Assembly (NCBI RefSeq): GCF_009857475.1
Contig: NZ_WWCJ01000028.1
Location: 1 to 64,000, forward strand
From: Pseudoduganella guangdongensis
GTDB taxonomy: Bacteria; Pseudomonadota; Gammaproteobacteria; Burkholderiales; Burkholderiaceae_D
Direction of reading: 5' to 3'
DNA: 64,000 nucleotides
Numbering within the stretch: position 1 is the stretch's first letter; the number at the start of each line of letters is the position of its first letter. Below are positions 48,141 to 57,919 of this stretch, piece after piece. The position numbers were made by a program, and so were the translations under genes. Below the pieces are notes generated by a model. The model saw only the letters and a list, made by a program, of their open reading frames with translations, had not been told where the DNA came from and did no database searches.

Positions 48141-48833
48141 TTATGCCGCCAAGGATGCTGGCGACGTTACGGTGGCGCGGATCAGGTCCAGCAACTCGGC
48201 CGGGGAGGCCAGCAGGTGGTCGGCGCCCCAGGTGGCGGGTTCGATCGCGCCGCAGTAGCCCCACTGGCAAGCCACGGTGCGCATGCCGGCGGCGTGGCCG
48301 GCCTGGATGTCGCGCAGGTCGTCGCCCACGTACCAGCAATCTTCCGGTGCCAGGCCCAGGCGGGCGGCGGCTTCCAGCAGCGGGGCAGGGTGCGGCTTGG
48401 CGTGCGGTGTGGTGTCGCCGGAGACCACGCAACCGGCGTGGTCCAGGCCGATCTGCGGCACCAGGGGATCGGTGAAGCGGGCCGGCTTGTTGGTCACAAT
48501 GCCCCAGCGCAGGCCGGCGTCGGCAATGCCGGACAGCAGCTCATGCACGCCTTCAAACAGGGTGCTGTGCACCGCCATGGCCGCTTCGTAATTGCTGAAG
48601 AAACCCTGGCGCAACTCCTCAAAGCCTTCGTCCTGCGGCGCCAGGCCGAAGGAAACCCCGATCATGCCGCGCGCGCCGTGCGACGCTTGCGGGCGCAGCA
48701 CTTCATACGGGGTCGGTTCCAGGCCGCGCACGGTGCGCAGCAGGTTGATCGCGGCTGCCAGGTCGGGGGCAGTATCGGCCAGGGTGCCATCCAGGTCGAA
48801 CAGGATGGCGCGCGGGGCGTGGGTCAGGCTCAT
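48141..48833 (-). CDS. gph: Phosphoglycolate phosphatase
   Basis: A 230-aa HAD hydrolase with motif I 'ILFDLDGTLADTAPDLAAAIN', motif II/III 'GIVTNKPARFTDPLV' and motif IV 'CWYVGDDLRDIQAGHAAGM'. Gph removes 2-phosphoglycolate formed in DNA repair and photorespiration-like reactions. It lies downstream of ubiG on the same strand, the order usual in proteobacteria, which supports gph over another HAD enzyme. Confidence 0.9.
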   Translation of the reverse strand: MSLTHAPRAILFDLDGTLADTAPDLAAAINLLRTVRGLEPTPYEVLRPQASHGARGMIGVSFGLAPQDEGFEELRQGFFSNYEAAMAVHSTLFEGVHELLSGIADAGLRWGIVTNKPARFTDPLVPQIGLDHAGCVVSGDTTPHAKPHPAPLLEAAARLGLAPEDCWYVGDDLRDIQAGHAAGMRTVACQWGYCGAIEPATWGADHLLASPAELLDLIRATVTSPASLAA

Positions 48834-48878
48834 AGCGGGTGGGGCTTTCGAAGCAGGCGGCGCGCTGGCCGCCGTACT

Positions 48879-49574
48879 TCATTCTGGGCGGGTGCAGGCC
48901 ACCAGGTAATTAACACTGGTGTCGTTGTTCAGGGAATAGACCTTGGTGAGCGGATTGTAGCCCATGCCTTTCAGGGCATCTACTTGCAATCCTGCGGTGC
49001 GGATATATTGCGACAGTTCAGCAGGGGTAATGAACTTTTCGTAATCATGGGTGCCCTTGGGCAGCATGCGCAGCAGGTATTCCGCGCCGAGTACCGCGAA
49101 CAGGTAGGCTTTCGGGTTGCGGTTCAGGGTCGAAAAGAAAACCTTGCCACCCGGTTTCACCAGGGCAGCGGCGGCGCGCACGATGGCGCCCGGGTCGGGC
49201 ACGTGCTCCAGCATTTCCATGCAGGTCACCACCTCGAACTGGCCTGGTTCGGCGGCGGCCATGTCTTCGGCGGCGATCAGCTTGTAGCGCACTTGCACGC
49301 CGGACTCTAGGCTATGCAGGTCGGCAACTTTCAGCGCTTTTTCGGACAGGTCGATACCGGTCACCGTGGCGCCTTTTTTGGCCATCGATTCGGACAGGAT
49401 GCCCCCGCCGCAGCCGATATCGATCACATTCTTCCCGGCCAGCGGGGCGCGCGCGTTGATCCATTCCAGGCGCAGCGGATTGATTTCGTGCAGGGGTTTG
49501 AATTCGGACGTGGGGTCCCACCAGTGGTGGGCCAGTTCGCTGAATTTTTGCAGTTCTAATGGGTCGGCGTTCAT
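48879..49574 (-). CDS. ubiG: Ubiquinone biosynthesis O-methyltransferase UbiG
   Basis: A 231-aa SAM methyltransferase with '[29 protein letters not shown]' at the start, motif I '[28 protein letters not shown]' and '[28 protein letters not shown]'. UbiG performs both O-methylations of ubiquinone synthesis. Length and start match the E. coli enzyme. The gene order ompA, ubiG, gph is usual for related betaproteobacteria. Confidence 0.95.
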   Translation of the reverse strand: MNADPLELQKFSELAHHWWDPTSEFKPLHEINPLRLEWINARAPLAGKNVIDIGCGGGILSESMAKKGATVTGIDLSEKALKVADLHSLESGVQVRYKLIAAEDMAAAEPGQFEVVTCMEMLEHVPDPGAIVRAAAALVKPGGKVFFSTLNRNPKAYLFAVLGAEYLLRMLPKGTHDYEKFITPAELSQYIRTAGLQVDALKGMGYNPLTKVYSLNNDTSVNYLVACTRPE

Positions 49575-49612
49575 GGCGGGATGATAGCAGACGAGTATGA
49601 AATGTCCACCGT

Positions 49613-49680
49613 GGGGTCAGGAAGAAAAGTGGACATTTATTGCGTTGGCAAAAGAAATGTCCACTTTTCTTCCTGACCCC
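49613..49680. repeat. 26-bp perfect palindromic element (GGGGTCAGG family)
   Basis: Arms 49613-49638 and 49655-49680 are exact reverse complements with a 16-base centre. Outer GTCCAC and GGAC remnants give partial pairing beyond this. The GGGGTCAGGAA core matches the element at 5881-5954. It lies between ubiG and the ompA terminator. Confidence 0.8.
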
Positions 49681-49689
49681 AAGACGGAC

Positions 49690-49717
49690 AAAAAAAGCCC
49701 CGCGCGGATGCGGGGCT
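49690..49717 (-). terminator. Intrinsic terminator of ompA
   Basis: An 8-bp stem AGCCCCGC/GCGGGGCT (49696-49703 with 49710-49717) is followed by seven T on the minus strand, about 20 bases after the ompA stop. Confidence 0.85.
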
Positions 49718-49736
49718 GGTAGGGCGCGGGTGGCGC

Positions 49737-50465
49737 TTATTTCTTGGTGCCGACGACTTCGATTTCCACGCGGCGGTTTTTGGCGCGGCCTTCGGCGGTG
49801 GTGTTGTCGGCTACCGGCTGCTTCTCGCCTTTGCCTTCGGTGTAGACGCGGTTGGCGTCGACGCCTTTGCTCAGCAGGTAGGCTTTCACGGCTTCGGCGC
49901 GGCGCAGCGACAGTTTTTCGTTGTAGGCGTCGGTGCCGACGGAGTCGGTGTGGCCGACGCCGATGATCACTTCCAGGTTGATCGTGCCGAGCTTGCTGAC
50001 CACGTCGTCCAGCTTGGCTTTGCCTTCCGGCTTCAGCACGGCTTTGTCGAAGTCGAAGAAGGCGTCGGCGGCGAACGAGACTTTTTCAGCGGTCGGTACC
50101 GGGGCCGGGGCGGCCGGGGTCGGGGTCGGCTGCACTGGCACTGGCACTGGCGGCTGGGCTGGCGCTGGCGGCGCCGGCGGCAGCACGCACTTGCCGTCTT
50201 TCAGCTCTTCCGGCGGGGTGCACAACGGCAGGTCGCAGCCTGGCACGGCGTCGGCCGGGGTCCAGTAGCCGGTGCGCCAGCACAGGCCGAATGGGTTGCG
50301 GGCGATGATGCCGCGCGCATCCTGCACGTAGGCGCTCTTTGGTGTCGCGGCCTTGATGTCCTGGGTCACCGGCGCGAACGGCGGGGCGGTTGGCTTTTCT
50401 TGTGCCAGGGCCGAGCCAGCCAGTACGGTGGTGGCGGCGATCAGGGTGGAGAACAGTTTCTTCAT
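49737..50465 (-). CDS. ompA: OmpA family outer-membrane protein
   Basis: A 242-aa protein with signal peptide 'LFSTLIAATTVLAGSALA' and a Pro-rich linker ('PVPVPVQPTPTPAAP'). The C-terminal OmpA peptidoglycan-binding domain has 'FDFDKAVLKPEGKAKLDDVV', 'VGHTDSVGTDAYNEKLSLRRAEAVKAYL' and 'NRRVEIEV'. Unlike E. coli OmpA it has no large N-terminal barrel, only a short Cys-containing segment ('GLCWRTGYW', 'GCDLPLCTPPEELKDGKC'). It ties the outer membrane to the wall. Divergent from gyrA. Confidence 0.9.
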   Translation of the reverse strand: MKKLFSTLIAATTVLAGSALAQEKPTAPPFAPVTQDIKAATPKSAYVQDARGIIARNPFGLCWRTGYWTPADAVPGCDLPLCTPPEELKDGKCVLPPAPPAPAQPPVPVPVQPTPTPAAPAPVPTAEKVSFAADAFFDFDKAVLKPEGKAKLDDVVSKLGTINLEVIIGVGHTDSVGTDAYNEKLSLRRAEAVKAYLLSKGVDANRVYTEGKGEKQPVADNTTAEGRAKNRRVEIEVVGTKK

Positions 50466-50709
50466 ATTGGTCTTGTCCTTTTCCGGGGGAAATCTGTTGG
50501 TTTCTCGACCATTTTGCCATATATCGCAAAACTGTACCCAACTCGGGGGAAAAGCGCGGTTTCGCGTATCTGACCAAAATGTTGTTTTGTTGCAACGTGC
50601 TGGCCATAATAGTTAGCAATTGTGTCAACCCAATGACTTTCGTCCGGGGCGCTTGGCGCCATGCTAAAATCGCAGGCTTGTGTGTCTGGACAATATAGAT
50701 CGACCCTCC

Positions 50710-53343
50710 ATGGATCAATTCGCAAAAGAAACAATTCCGATTTCCCTCGAAGAAGAGATGCGCAAGAGCTACCTCGATTACGCGATGAGCGTGATCGTGG
50801 GTCGAGCCCTGCCTGACGCTCGCGACGGCCTGAAGCCTGTACACCGCCGCGTCCTCTTCGGGATGCACGAGCTGAACAACGTGTGGAACCGTCCTTACGT
50901 GAAATGCGCCCGCGTTGTGGGTGAAGTCATGGGTAAGTACCACCCGCACGGTGACGCGTCGATTTATGACACGCTGGTGCGTATGGCGCAGGACTTCTCG
51001 CTGCGCTACATGCTGGTGGATGGCCAGGGTAACTTCGGTTCCATCGACGGCGACAACGCCGCGGCGATGCGTTACACCGAGTGCCGCCTGGACAAGATCG
51101 CGGCAGAGCTGCTGGCCGACATCGACAAGGAAACCGTCGATTTCGCGCCCAACTACGACGGCAAGGAGAAAGAGCCGACCGTCCTGCCAACCAAGATTCC
51201 TAACCTGCTGATCAACGGTTCGTCCGGTATTGCAGTGGGTATGGCGACCAATATCCCGCCGCACAACCTGACGGAAGTGATCAACGGCGCGCTGCACGTG
51301 CTGAATAACCCGGATTGCTCGATCGATGAACTGATCGAACTGATCCCGGCGCCGGACTTCCCGACCGGCGGCACGATCTATGGCGTGTCCGGCGTGCGCG
51401 ATGGTTACCGCACCGGCCGTGGCCGCGTGGTGATGCGCGCCAAGACCCACTTCGAAGAATACGGCAAGGAAGGCGGCCGCACCGCGATCATCGTGGACGA
51501 GCTGCCATACCAGGTCAATAAGAAGTCCCTGCTGGAGCGCATCGCTGAAAACGTGCGCGACAAGAAGCTGGAAGGCATTTCCGACATCCGCGACGAGTCC
51601 GACAAGTCGGGCATGCGCGTGGTGATCGAGCTGAAACGCGGTGAAGTGCCGGAAGTGGTGCTGAACAACCTGTACAAGCAGACCCAGTTGCAGGACACCT
51701 TCGGCATGAATATGGTGGCCCTGGTGGACGGCCAGCCGAAGCTGATGAACCTGAAGGACCTGCTGGCCACCTTCCTGTCGCACCGCCGCGAAGTCGTTAC
51801 CCGCCGTACCGTGTACGAACTGCGCAAGGCGCGCGAACGCGGCCACGTGCTGGAAGGCCTGGCCGTTGCGCTGGCCAATATCGACGATTTCATCGCGATC
51901 ATCAAGGCAGCGCCGACGCCGCCAATCGCGAAGCAGGAACTGATGGCGCGCGGCTGGGATTCGTCCATCGTGCGCGAAATGCTGAAGCGCACCGGCGAAG
52001 AAGGCCAGGGCGGTATCGAAGCCTTCCGTCCGGAGCACCTGCCTAAGCATTACGGCCTGCAAGCCGATGGCCTGTACAAACTGTCCGACGAACAAGCGGG
52101 CGAAATCCTGCAAATGCGCCTGCAGCGCCTGACCGGCCTGGAACAGGACAAGATCGTCAACGAGTACAAGGATGTGATGTCCCTGATCGCCGACCTGCTG
52201 GACATCCTGTCCAAGCCGGCCCGCGTCACCGCCATCATCACCGACGAACTGAACGCGTCCATGCTGGAATTCGGCGACAAGGATCCGCGCCGTTCCAACA
52301 TCGAGAACAACGCGACCGACCTGGAAACCGAAGACCTGATCACGCCGCAGGACATGGTGGTGACCCTGTCGCACATGGGCTATATGAAGGCCCAGCCGCT
52401 GTCCGAGTACCGCGCCCAGAAGCGCGGCGGCCGCGGCAAGCAGGCGGCAGCGACCAAGGATGAGGACTGGATCGACCAGCTGTTCATCGCCAACACGCAC
52501 GATTACATCCTGTGCTTCTCCAACCGCGGCCGCATGTACTGGCTGAAGGTGTGGGAAGTGCCGCAAGGCTCGCGCAATTCGCGCGGCAAGCCGATCGTGA
52601 ACATGTTCCCGCTGCAGGACAACGAGAAGATCACCGTGGTGCTGCCGCTGTCGGGCGAAAACCGCACCTTCCCGGAAGACCACTACGTCTTCATGTCGAC
52701 CAGCCTGGGTACTGTGAAGAAGACCCCGCTGAAGGACTTCTCCAATCCGCGTAAGGCCGGCATCATCGCGGTCGACCTGGACGAGGGCGATTTCCTGATC
52801 GGCGCGGCGCTGACCGACGGCGAGCACGATGTGATGCTGTTCTCCGACGCCGGCAAGGCTGTGCGCTTCGACGAGAACGACGTGCGTCCAATGGGCCGTA
52901 CCGCGCGCGGTGTGCGCGGCATGAACCTGGAAGAAGGCCAGACCGTGATCGCGCTGCTGGTGGCGGAAAACGAGGAGCAGTCGGTGCTGACCGCGACCGA
53001 GAACGGCTTCGGCAAGCGTACCCCGATCACCGAGTACACCCGCCACGGCCGCGGCACCAAGGGCATGATCGCCATCCAGACCTCCGAGCGTAACGGCAAG
53101 GTGGTGGCGGCGACCCTGGTCACCAAGACCGACGAGATCATGCTGATCACCACCGGTGGTGTGCTGATCCGCACCCGCGTGTCGGAGATCCGCGAGATGG
53201 GCCGTGCCACCCAGGGTGTGACCCTGATCGCGGTGGAGGACGGCACCAAGCTCTCGGGCCTGCAACGTATTGTGGAAGCCGACGCCGACGAGCCGGAGGT
53301 GGAAGCCGAGGCCGACGCGGAAGGCGGCGCGGCAGCCGAATAA
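50710..53343 (+). CDS. gyrA: DNA gyrase subunit A
   Basis: 877 aa from the ATG at 50710. GyrA breaks and rejoins DNA to add negative supercoils. The N-terminal domain has '[19 protein letters not shown]', the quinolone-determining region '[18 protein letters not shown]' and the catalytic Tyr in 'AAAMRYTE'. Position 83 is Ala, where E. coli has Ser; Asp87 is kept. The C-terminal half contains the GyrA-box-type DNA-wrapping beta-propeller ('[14 protein letters not shown]' region through '[10 protein letters not shown]'). Length fits the family. Confidence 0.97.
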   Translation: MDQFAKETIPISLEEEMRKSYLDYAMSVIVGRALPDARDGLKPVHRRVLFGMHELNNVWNRPYVKCARVVGEVMGKYHPHGDASIYDTLVRMAQDFSLRYMLVDGQGNFGSIDGDNAAAMRYTECRLDKIAAELLADIDKETVDFAPNYDGKEKEPTVLPTKIPNLLINGSSGIAVGMATNIPPHNLTEVINGALHVLNNPDCSIDELIELIPAPDFPTGGTIYGVSGVRDGYRTGRGRVVMRAKTHFEEYGKEGGRTAIIVDELPYQVNKKSLLERIAENVRDKKLEGISDIRDESDKSGMRVVIELKRGEVPEVVLNNLYKQTQLQDTFGMNMVALVDGQPKLMNLKDLLATFLSHRREVVTRRTVYELRKARERGHVLEGLAVALANIDDFIAIIKAAPTPPIAKQELMARGWDSSIVREMLKRTGEEGQGGIEAFRPEHLPKHYGLQADGLYKLSDEQAGEILQMRLQRLTGLEQDKIVNEYKDVMSLIADLLDILSKPARVTAIITDELNASMLEFGDKDPRRSNIENNATDLETEDLITPQDMVVTLSHMGYMKAQPLSEYRAQKRGGRGKQAAATKDEDWIDQLFIANTHDYILCFSNRGRMYWLKVWEVPQGSRNSRGKPIVNMFPLQDNEKITVVLPLSGENRTFPEDHYVFMSTSLGTVKKTPLKDFSNPRKAGIIAVDLDEGDFLIGAALTDGEHDVMLFSDAGKAVRFDENDVRPMGRTARGVRGMNLEEGQTVIALLVAENEEQSVLTATENGFGKRTPITEYTRHGRGTKGMIAIQTSERNGKVVAATLVTKTDEIMLITTGGVLIRTRVSEIREMGRATQGVTLIAVEDGTKLSGLQRIVEADADEPEVEAEADAEGGAAAE

Positions 53344-53354
53344 GGCTGACCCGC

Positions 53355-53398
53355 AACGGGCCCTGTCTGAGCAATCGGGCCGGGCCCGTTAGTTTTTT
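53355..53398 (+). terminator. Intrinsic terminator of gyrA
   Basis: AACGGGCCC (53355-53363) pairs with GGGCCCGTT (53382-53390), and a run of six T follows (53393-53398). Confidence 0.85.
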
Positions 53399-53432
53399 AA
53401 CCCCCCCCCAAAATTCGAAAAACAAATAAGCA

Positions 53433-53978
53433 ATGAAGAAATTCGTCGTATCCCTGCTGGCCTGCTGTACTTTCGCCCATGGCGCTTTTGCAGCTGATGC
53501 CGCCCCGACCCCGGCAGCGAATGCTGCCAGCGCCGCCGCTGTGCGCGAAGTGCTGGACGCGATGAACTACCGCGTGACCTGGGCGGCGATGATGGGGCAG
53601 ATGACCAAGGCCATGCCTGGCATGATCCGCCAGCAGACGGAAGCCGCGCTCAAGGCGGACAGCCGCCTGACCGACGCGCAGCGCAAGGAGCGCCTGGCCA
53701 AAATGGAGGCGGATATGCCGAAGATCGCGGAAATGATGGACAAGGTCATGAACGATCCGGGCCTGGTGGCGGAGATGGAAGCGGAAATGACCACCCTCTA
53801 CACCCGCTACTTCACCACCGACGAGTTGAAGCAGATGGCGGCCTACTACCGCTCCCCGCTGGGCGCCAAGAGCCTGCAGGTGATGCCGCAATTGATGGCG
53901 GAGTCGATGGCGATCGGCCAGCGCGTCACCGCGCCGCGTATCCAGAAAGCCATGGAACAGTTCCGCAAACCGAATTAA
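53433..53978 (+). CDS. Periplasmic DUF2059 protein (first of a tandem pair)
   Basis: A 181-aa protein with signal peptide 'VVSLLACCTFAHGAFA' and a DUF2059 domain: 'EVLDAMNYRVTWAAMMGQMTKAMPGMI', then '[36 protein letters not shown]'. The family is helical and periplasmic; its function is unknown. The next gene encodes a shorter paralog, with ten bases between. The tract of nine C just upstream (53401-53409) is unusual. Confidence 0.85.
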   Translation: MKKFVVSLLACCTFAHGAFAADAAPTPAANAASAAAVREVLDAMNYRVTWAAMMGQMTKAMPGMIRQQTEAALKADSRLTDAQRKERLAKMEADMPKIAEMMDKVMNDPGLVAEMEAEMTTLYTRYFTTDELKQMAAYYRSPLGAKSLQVMPQLMAESMAIGQRVTAPRIQKAMEQFRKPN

Positions 53979-53988
53979 GGAGCCTGTC

Positions 53989-54492
53989 GTGAAAAAAATC
54001 GTGTTCACCGCCATCCTGGCTGCCGCAGGCTGCGCCCACGCCGCACCACCCAGCGAGGCTGCCGTGCGCGAGTTGATGGAAGCGACCAATGCGCGCAGCA
54101 GCATGACTGCGTCGATGCAGAATATGTCCAAGGCCTTGCCGCAGGTGCTGCGCCTGCGCGCCGAGGCGGTGGTGCGCAACAACCCGAAACTGAACGAGGA
54201 GCAGCGCAAGGCGGAGCTGGCGAATGTGGAGCGCCGCATGCCGGCCATCACGGCGGCACTGCAAAAAGATCTGAACGACCCCAAGCTGGTCGATGAGCTG
54301 TACAACCAGGTGGTGCCGATGTATGCGCGCCACTTCAGCGCCGAGGACGTGAAGGCGCTGACCGCCTTCTACCGCAGCCCGGCCGGTAAAAAGGCGCTGC
54401 AGGTCATGCCGCAGCTGATGGCGGACAGTGCGCAGGTCGCGCAAAAGCTGACGCAGGAGCGCGCCAAGCGCATCATCGAACAAACGAAGTAA
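53989..54492 (+). CDS. Periplasmic DUF2059 protein (second of a tandem pair)
   Basis: A 167-aa protein, signal peptide ending 'GCAHA', related to its upstream neighbour ('[36 protein letters not shown]'). The pair likely arose by tandem duplication. It precedes serC by 11 bases, so both may be transcribed with the aromatic amino-acid genes. Function unknown. Confidence 0.85.
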   Translation: MKKIVFTAILAAAGCAHAAPPSEAAVRELMEATNARSSMTASMQNMSKALPQVLRLRAEAVVRNNPKLNEEQRKAELANVERRMPAITAALQKDLNDPKLVDELYNQVVPMYARHFSAEDVKALTAFYRSPAGKKALQVMPQLMADSAQVAQKLTQERAKRIIEQTK

Positions 54493-54503
54493 GGAGTCCG
54501 GAA

Positions 54504-55589
54504 GTGGCAACGAGCATCTACAATTTCTCCGCCGGCCCGGCCGTGCTGCCTAAGGAAGTGCTGCAACAGGCAGCTGCCGAAATGCTGGATTGGCAGGGCA
54601 GTGGGATGTCCGTGATGGAGATGAGCCACCGTGGCCCCGAGTTCATTTCGATCTACCGCGCCGCGGAGCGCGACCTGCGCGAGCTGCTGGCAGTGCCGGA
54701 CAACTACCGCATCCTGTTCATGCAGGGCGGCGGCCTGTCGCAGAACGCCGTGCTGCCGATGAACCTGTGCGGCGGCGCCGACAGCACTATCGACTTCGTG
54801 CAGACCGGTTCCTGGTCGTCCAAGTCGATCAAGGAGGCGGCGCGTTATGCGCGGGTTAACGTGGCCGCTTCGTCGCAGGCCACCGGTTTTGACCGCGTGC
54901 CGGACCAGTCGGAGTGGAAGCTGACCCCGGGCGCCTCCTACCTGCATGTCTGCACCAATGAAACCATTGACGGTGTCGAGTTCAATTTCGTGCCGACCGC
55001 ACAGGGCGCGACGCCCATCGTGGCCGATATGTCTTCGCATATCCTGTCGCGCCCGGTGGATGTAAGCAAGTACGGCGTGATCTTCGGCGGCGCGCAAAAG
55101 AATATCGGGCCGGCCGGCGTGACGGTGGTGATCGTGCGCGATGACCTGATCGGCAAGGCACTGCCTTTCTGTCCTTCCGCGTTTGATTTCAAGAATGTGG
55201 CGGATAATGAATCGATGTACAACACGCCGCCGACCTACGGCATTTATATTGCCGGGCTGGTGTTCCAGTGGCTGAAGAAGCAGGGCGGCGTGGCCGCCAT
55301 GGAACAGCGTAATATTGAGAAAGCCGGGCTGCTGTACGCAGCGCTTGATGCCGACGACTTCTACCAGAATCGCGTCGCAAAAGAATACCGTTCGCGCATG
55401 AACATACCGTTCTACCTGCGCGATGAATCGCAAAATGAAGCATTCCTGGCCGGCGCGAAAGCGCGCGGGCTTTTGCAGCTGAAGGGCCATAAGTCCGTCG
55501 GTGGTATGCGGGCATCGATCTACAACGCGATGCCAATCGAGGGCGTGCAAGCGCTGGTCGACTACCTGAACGAATTTGCAGGACGCTAG
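54504..55589 (+). CDS. serC: Phosphoserine aminotransferase
   Basis: 361 aa from a GTG start with an AAGGAG site. SerC makes phosphoserine from 3-phosphohydroxypyruvate and also acts in pyridoxal phosphate synthesis. Motifs: '[19 protein letters not shown]', '[13 protein letters not shown]', '[19 protein letters not shown]', the PLP-lysine region '[24 protein letters not shown]' and '[15 protein letters not shown]'. First gene of the aromatic supra-operon. Length equals the E. coli enzyme. Confidence 0.96.
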   Translation: MATSIYNFSAGPAVLPKEVLQQAAAEMLDWQGSGMSVMEMSHRGPEFISIYRAAERDLRELLAVPDNYRILFMQGGGLSQNAVLPMNLCGGADSTIDFVQTGSWSSKSIKEAARYARVNVAASSQATGFDRVPDQSEWKLTPGASYLHVCTNETIDGVEFNFVPTAQGATPIVADMSSHILSRPVDVSKYGVIFGGAQKNIGPAGVTVVIVRDDLIGKALPFCPSAFDFKNVADNESMYNTPPTYGIYIAGLVFQWLKKQGGVAAMEQRNIEKAGLLYAALDADDFYQNRVAKEYRSRMNIPFYLRDESQNEAFLAGAKARGLLQLKGHKSVGGMRASIYNAMPIEGVQALVDYLNEFAGR

Positions 55590-55591
55590 TC

Positions 55592-55675
55592 AAGACCGGG
55601 AACGCGGAAAACCAGCCGGATGGCCATCCCGTCCGACCCTAAGGGGCGTCCCCTGGTTTTCCGGCTTCCCGGTTT
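55592..55675. repeat. Palindromic element between serC and pheA
   Basis: Arms 55592-55615 and 55653-55675 are near-perfect reverse complements (three mismatched positions), with a GC-rich centre that folds further. The ends are AAGACCGGG and CCCGGTTT, like those of the elements at 58078-58166 and 60262-60342. Confidence 0.75.
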
Positions 55676-55705
55676 GAAAAAGCGCCAATAAGTGAACGCA
55701 AGCAA

Positions 55706-56779
55706 ATGACAGACAAACTGAAACCCCTCCGCGAAAAGATCGATGCGATCGACGCGCAAATCCTGGCGCTGCTGAACGAGCGCGCCAAAGTGGCCGAGGA
55801 AGTCGGCCACGTCAAAGCCGAAACCAACGCGCCGGTATTCCGTCCCGAGCGCGAAGCCCAGGTGCTGCGCGGCGTCGCCGAACGCAACCCCGGCCCGCTG
55901 GGCGGACGCGAAGTGCAAACCATCTTCCGCGAAATCATGTCCGCCTGCCGCGCGCTGGAGCGCCGCGTCACCGTGGCCTTCCTCGGCCCGGCCGGCACCT
56001 TCAGCGAGCAGGCCGTGTACGCCCAATTCGGCACCGCCATCGAAGCCGTGCCCTGCGCCTCCATCGACGAAGTCTTCCGCGCCACCGAAGCCGGCACCGC
56101 CGATTTCGGCGTGGTCCCGGTCGAGAACTCGTCCGAAGGCGCCGTCAACCGCACCCTCGACCTGATGCTGGCCACCCCGTGCCTGATCAGCGGCGAGATT
56201 GCGATTGCCGTCCACCACAGCCTGATGACTAGGACCGGCTCCATGGAAGGCGTGCGGGTGATCTGCGCCCATTCTCAGGCGCTGGCCCAGTGCCAGGTGT
56301 GGCTGAACCAGAACTTCCCGCACATCGAACGCCGCGCCGTGGCCTCGAACGCCGAAGCGGCGCGCATGGCGGGCGACGACCCGACCATCGCCGCCATCGC
56401 CAGCGAGCATGCCGGTGCGCAATATGGCCTGGGCGTCACGCACGCGCACATCCAGGACGACCCGCACAACCGCACCCGCTTCGTGGTGATCGGCAGCCTG
56501 CAGACCAACCCGTCCGGCAAGGACCACACCTCGCTGGTGCTGGCGGTGCCGAACAAGGCCGGCGCGGTGTACCACCTGCTGGCGCCGCTGTCCAAGCACG
56601 GCGTGTCGATGACGCGTTTCGAATCGCGCCCGGCACGTATCGGCACCTGGGAATATTATTTTTATGTAGACGTGGAAGGGCACGTACAAGACCCGTCCGT
56701 GGCAAAGGCGTTGGCCGAACTCAAGGACAATGCTGCCTTCTTCAAAGTGCTGGGCTCCTACCCGACCAGCCTCACCTGA
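55706..56779 (+). CDS. pheA: Chorismate mutase / prephenate dehydratase
   Basis: A 357-aa bifunctional enzyme for the last steps to phenylpyruvate. Residues 1-90 are an AroQ chorismate mutase ('LKPLREKIDAIDAQILALLNERAKVAEEVG'). About 95-275 is prephenate dehydratase ('VAFLGPAGTFSEQAVYAQFG', 'DFGVVPVENSSEGAVNRTLDL'). The end is an ACT regulatory domain with 'GAVYHLLAPLSKHGVSMTRFESRPAR', where ESRP is the phenylalanine-binding motif. Feedback inhibition by Phe is expected. No attenuator peptide is seen upstream. Confidence 0.96.
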   Translation: MTDKLKPLREKIDAIDAQILALLNERAKVAEEVGHVKAETNAPVFRPEREAQVLRGVAERNPGPLGGREVQTIFREIMSACRALERRVTVAFLGPAGTFSEQAVYAQFGTAIEAVPCASIDEVFRATEAGTADFGVVPVENSSEGAVNRTLDLMLATPCLISGEIAIAVHHSLMTRTGSMEGVRVICAHSQALAQCQVWLNQNFPHIERRAVASNAEAARMAGDDPTIAAIASEHAGAQYGLGVTHAHIQDDPHNRTRFVVIGSLQTNPSGKDHTSLVLAVPNKAGAVYHLLAPLSKHGVSMTRFESRPARIGTWEYYFYVDVEGHVQDPSVAKALAELKDNAAFFKVLGSYPTSLT

Positions 56780-56800
56780 CCTTTATACGAGATTAGAAAC

Positions 56801-57919
56801 ATGTCCAAGAATTACGGCCCTGAATACGTTCGCGCAATCGCTCCTTACCAGGCTGGCAAGCCGATTTCCGAAGTGGCGCGCGAGTTCGGCCTGCAGGAAG
56901 AGAACATCGTCAAGCTGGCTTCCAACGAAAACCCGTTCGGCGTGCCGGAATCGGCGCAGAAGGCCATGGCCGCCGCCGCCGCTGAACTGGGCCGCTACCC
57001 GGATGCCAACGCCTTCGACCTGAAGACCGCGCTGTCCAAGCGCTACGATGTGCCGATGGACTGGATCACCCTGGGCAACGGCTCCAACGACATCCTGGAA
57101 ATCGCCGCCCACGCCTTCGTTGAGCGCGGCCAGTCCGTGGTGTATTCGCAGTATTCCTTCGCCGTGTACGCGCTGGCGACCCAGGGCATTGGCGCGCGCC
57201 ATATCGTGGTGCCGGCCAAGAACCATGGCCACGACCTGGATGCGATGGCTGCGGCCATCGAGGCAGACACCAAGCTGGTGTTCCTGGCCAACCCGAACAA
57301 CCCGACCGGCACCTTCGTCACCGGCGCCGAGATCGAAGCTTTCCTGCAGAAGGTGCCGGCCAACGTGGTCGTGGTGCTGGATGAGGCTTACAACGAGTTC
57401 CTGAAGAAGGAAGACCAGTACGAGTCGGCGGCCTGGGTCAAGAAGTACCCGAACCTGCTGGTGTCGCGCACCTTCTCCAAGGCCTACGGCCTGGCCGGCC
57501 TGCGCGTGGGCTTCGCGCTGGCGCAGCCGGAAGTGACCGATTTGATGAACCGTATCCGCCAGCCGTTCAATGTGAACTCGCTGGCGCAGGCGGCGGCGAT
57601 TGCGGCGCTGAACGACAAGGAGTTCCTGGCCAAGTCGGCGGCGAACAATACTGCGGGCTATGAGCAGTTCGTGGAGGCGTTCAAGGACCTGGGGCTGGAG
57701 TATGTGCCTTCGTACGGCAACTTCGTGCTGGTGCGCGTGGGCTCGGATGATGCCGCTGGTGCGCGCATCAACCTGGCGTTGCTGAAGCAGGGCGTGATTG
57801 TGCGTCCGGTGGGGAATTACGGGCTGCCGCAGTGGCTGCGTATTTCCATCGGCCTGCCGCAGGAGAATGCGGTGCTGATTACTGCGCTGCGCAAGGCGCT
57901 GGCGGAGGATCGTGCTTAA
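56801..57919 (+). CDS. hisC: Histidinol-phosphate/aromatic aminotransferase
   Basis: A 372-aa PLP enzyme with 'IVKLASNENPFGVPESA', 'GSNDILEIAAHAFVERGQSVVYSQYSFAVY', 'VFLANPNNPTGTFV', the PLP-lysine region 'SRTFSKAYGLAGLRVGFAL' and 'GLPQENAVLITAL'. Placed between pheA and tyrA, it probably transaminates aromatic keto acids and imidazole-acetol phosphate. Such hisC copies are common in this operon in Burkholderiales. Its end overlaps tyrA by eight bases. Confidence 0.93.
   Translation: MSKNYGPEYVRAIAPYQAGKPISEVAREFGLQEENIVKLASNENPFGVPESAQKAMAAAAAELGRYPDANAFDLKTALSKRYDVPMDWITLGNGSNDILEIAAHAFVERGQSVVYSQYSFAVYALATQGIGARHIVVPAKNHGHDLDAMAAAIEADTKLVFLANPNNPTGTFVTGAEIEAFLQKVPANVVVVLDEAYNEFLKKEDQYESAAWVKKYPNLLVSRTFSKAYGLAGLRVGFALAQPEVTDLMNRIRQPFNVNSLAQAAAIAALNDKEFLAKSAANNTAGYEQFVEAFKDLGLEYVPSYGNFVLVRVGSDDAAGARINLALLKQGVIVRPVGNYGLPQWLRISIGLPQENAVLITALRKALAEDRA

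Noticed and set aside
50086-53265. Long minus-strand open frame of about 1059 codons
   Set aside because: It is antisense to gyrA and reflects GC-rich third positions, with a low-complexity Ala/Arg/His-rich translation.
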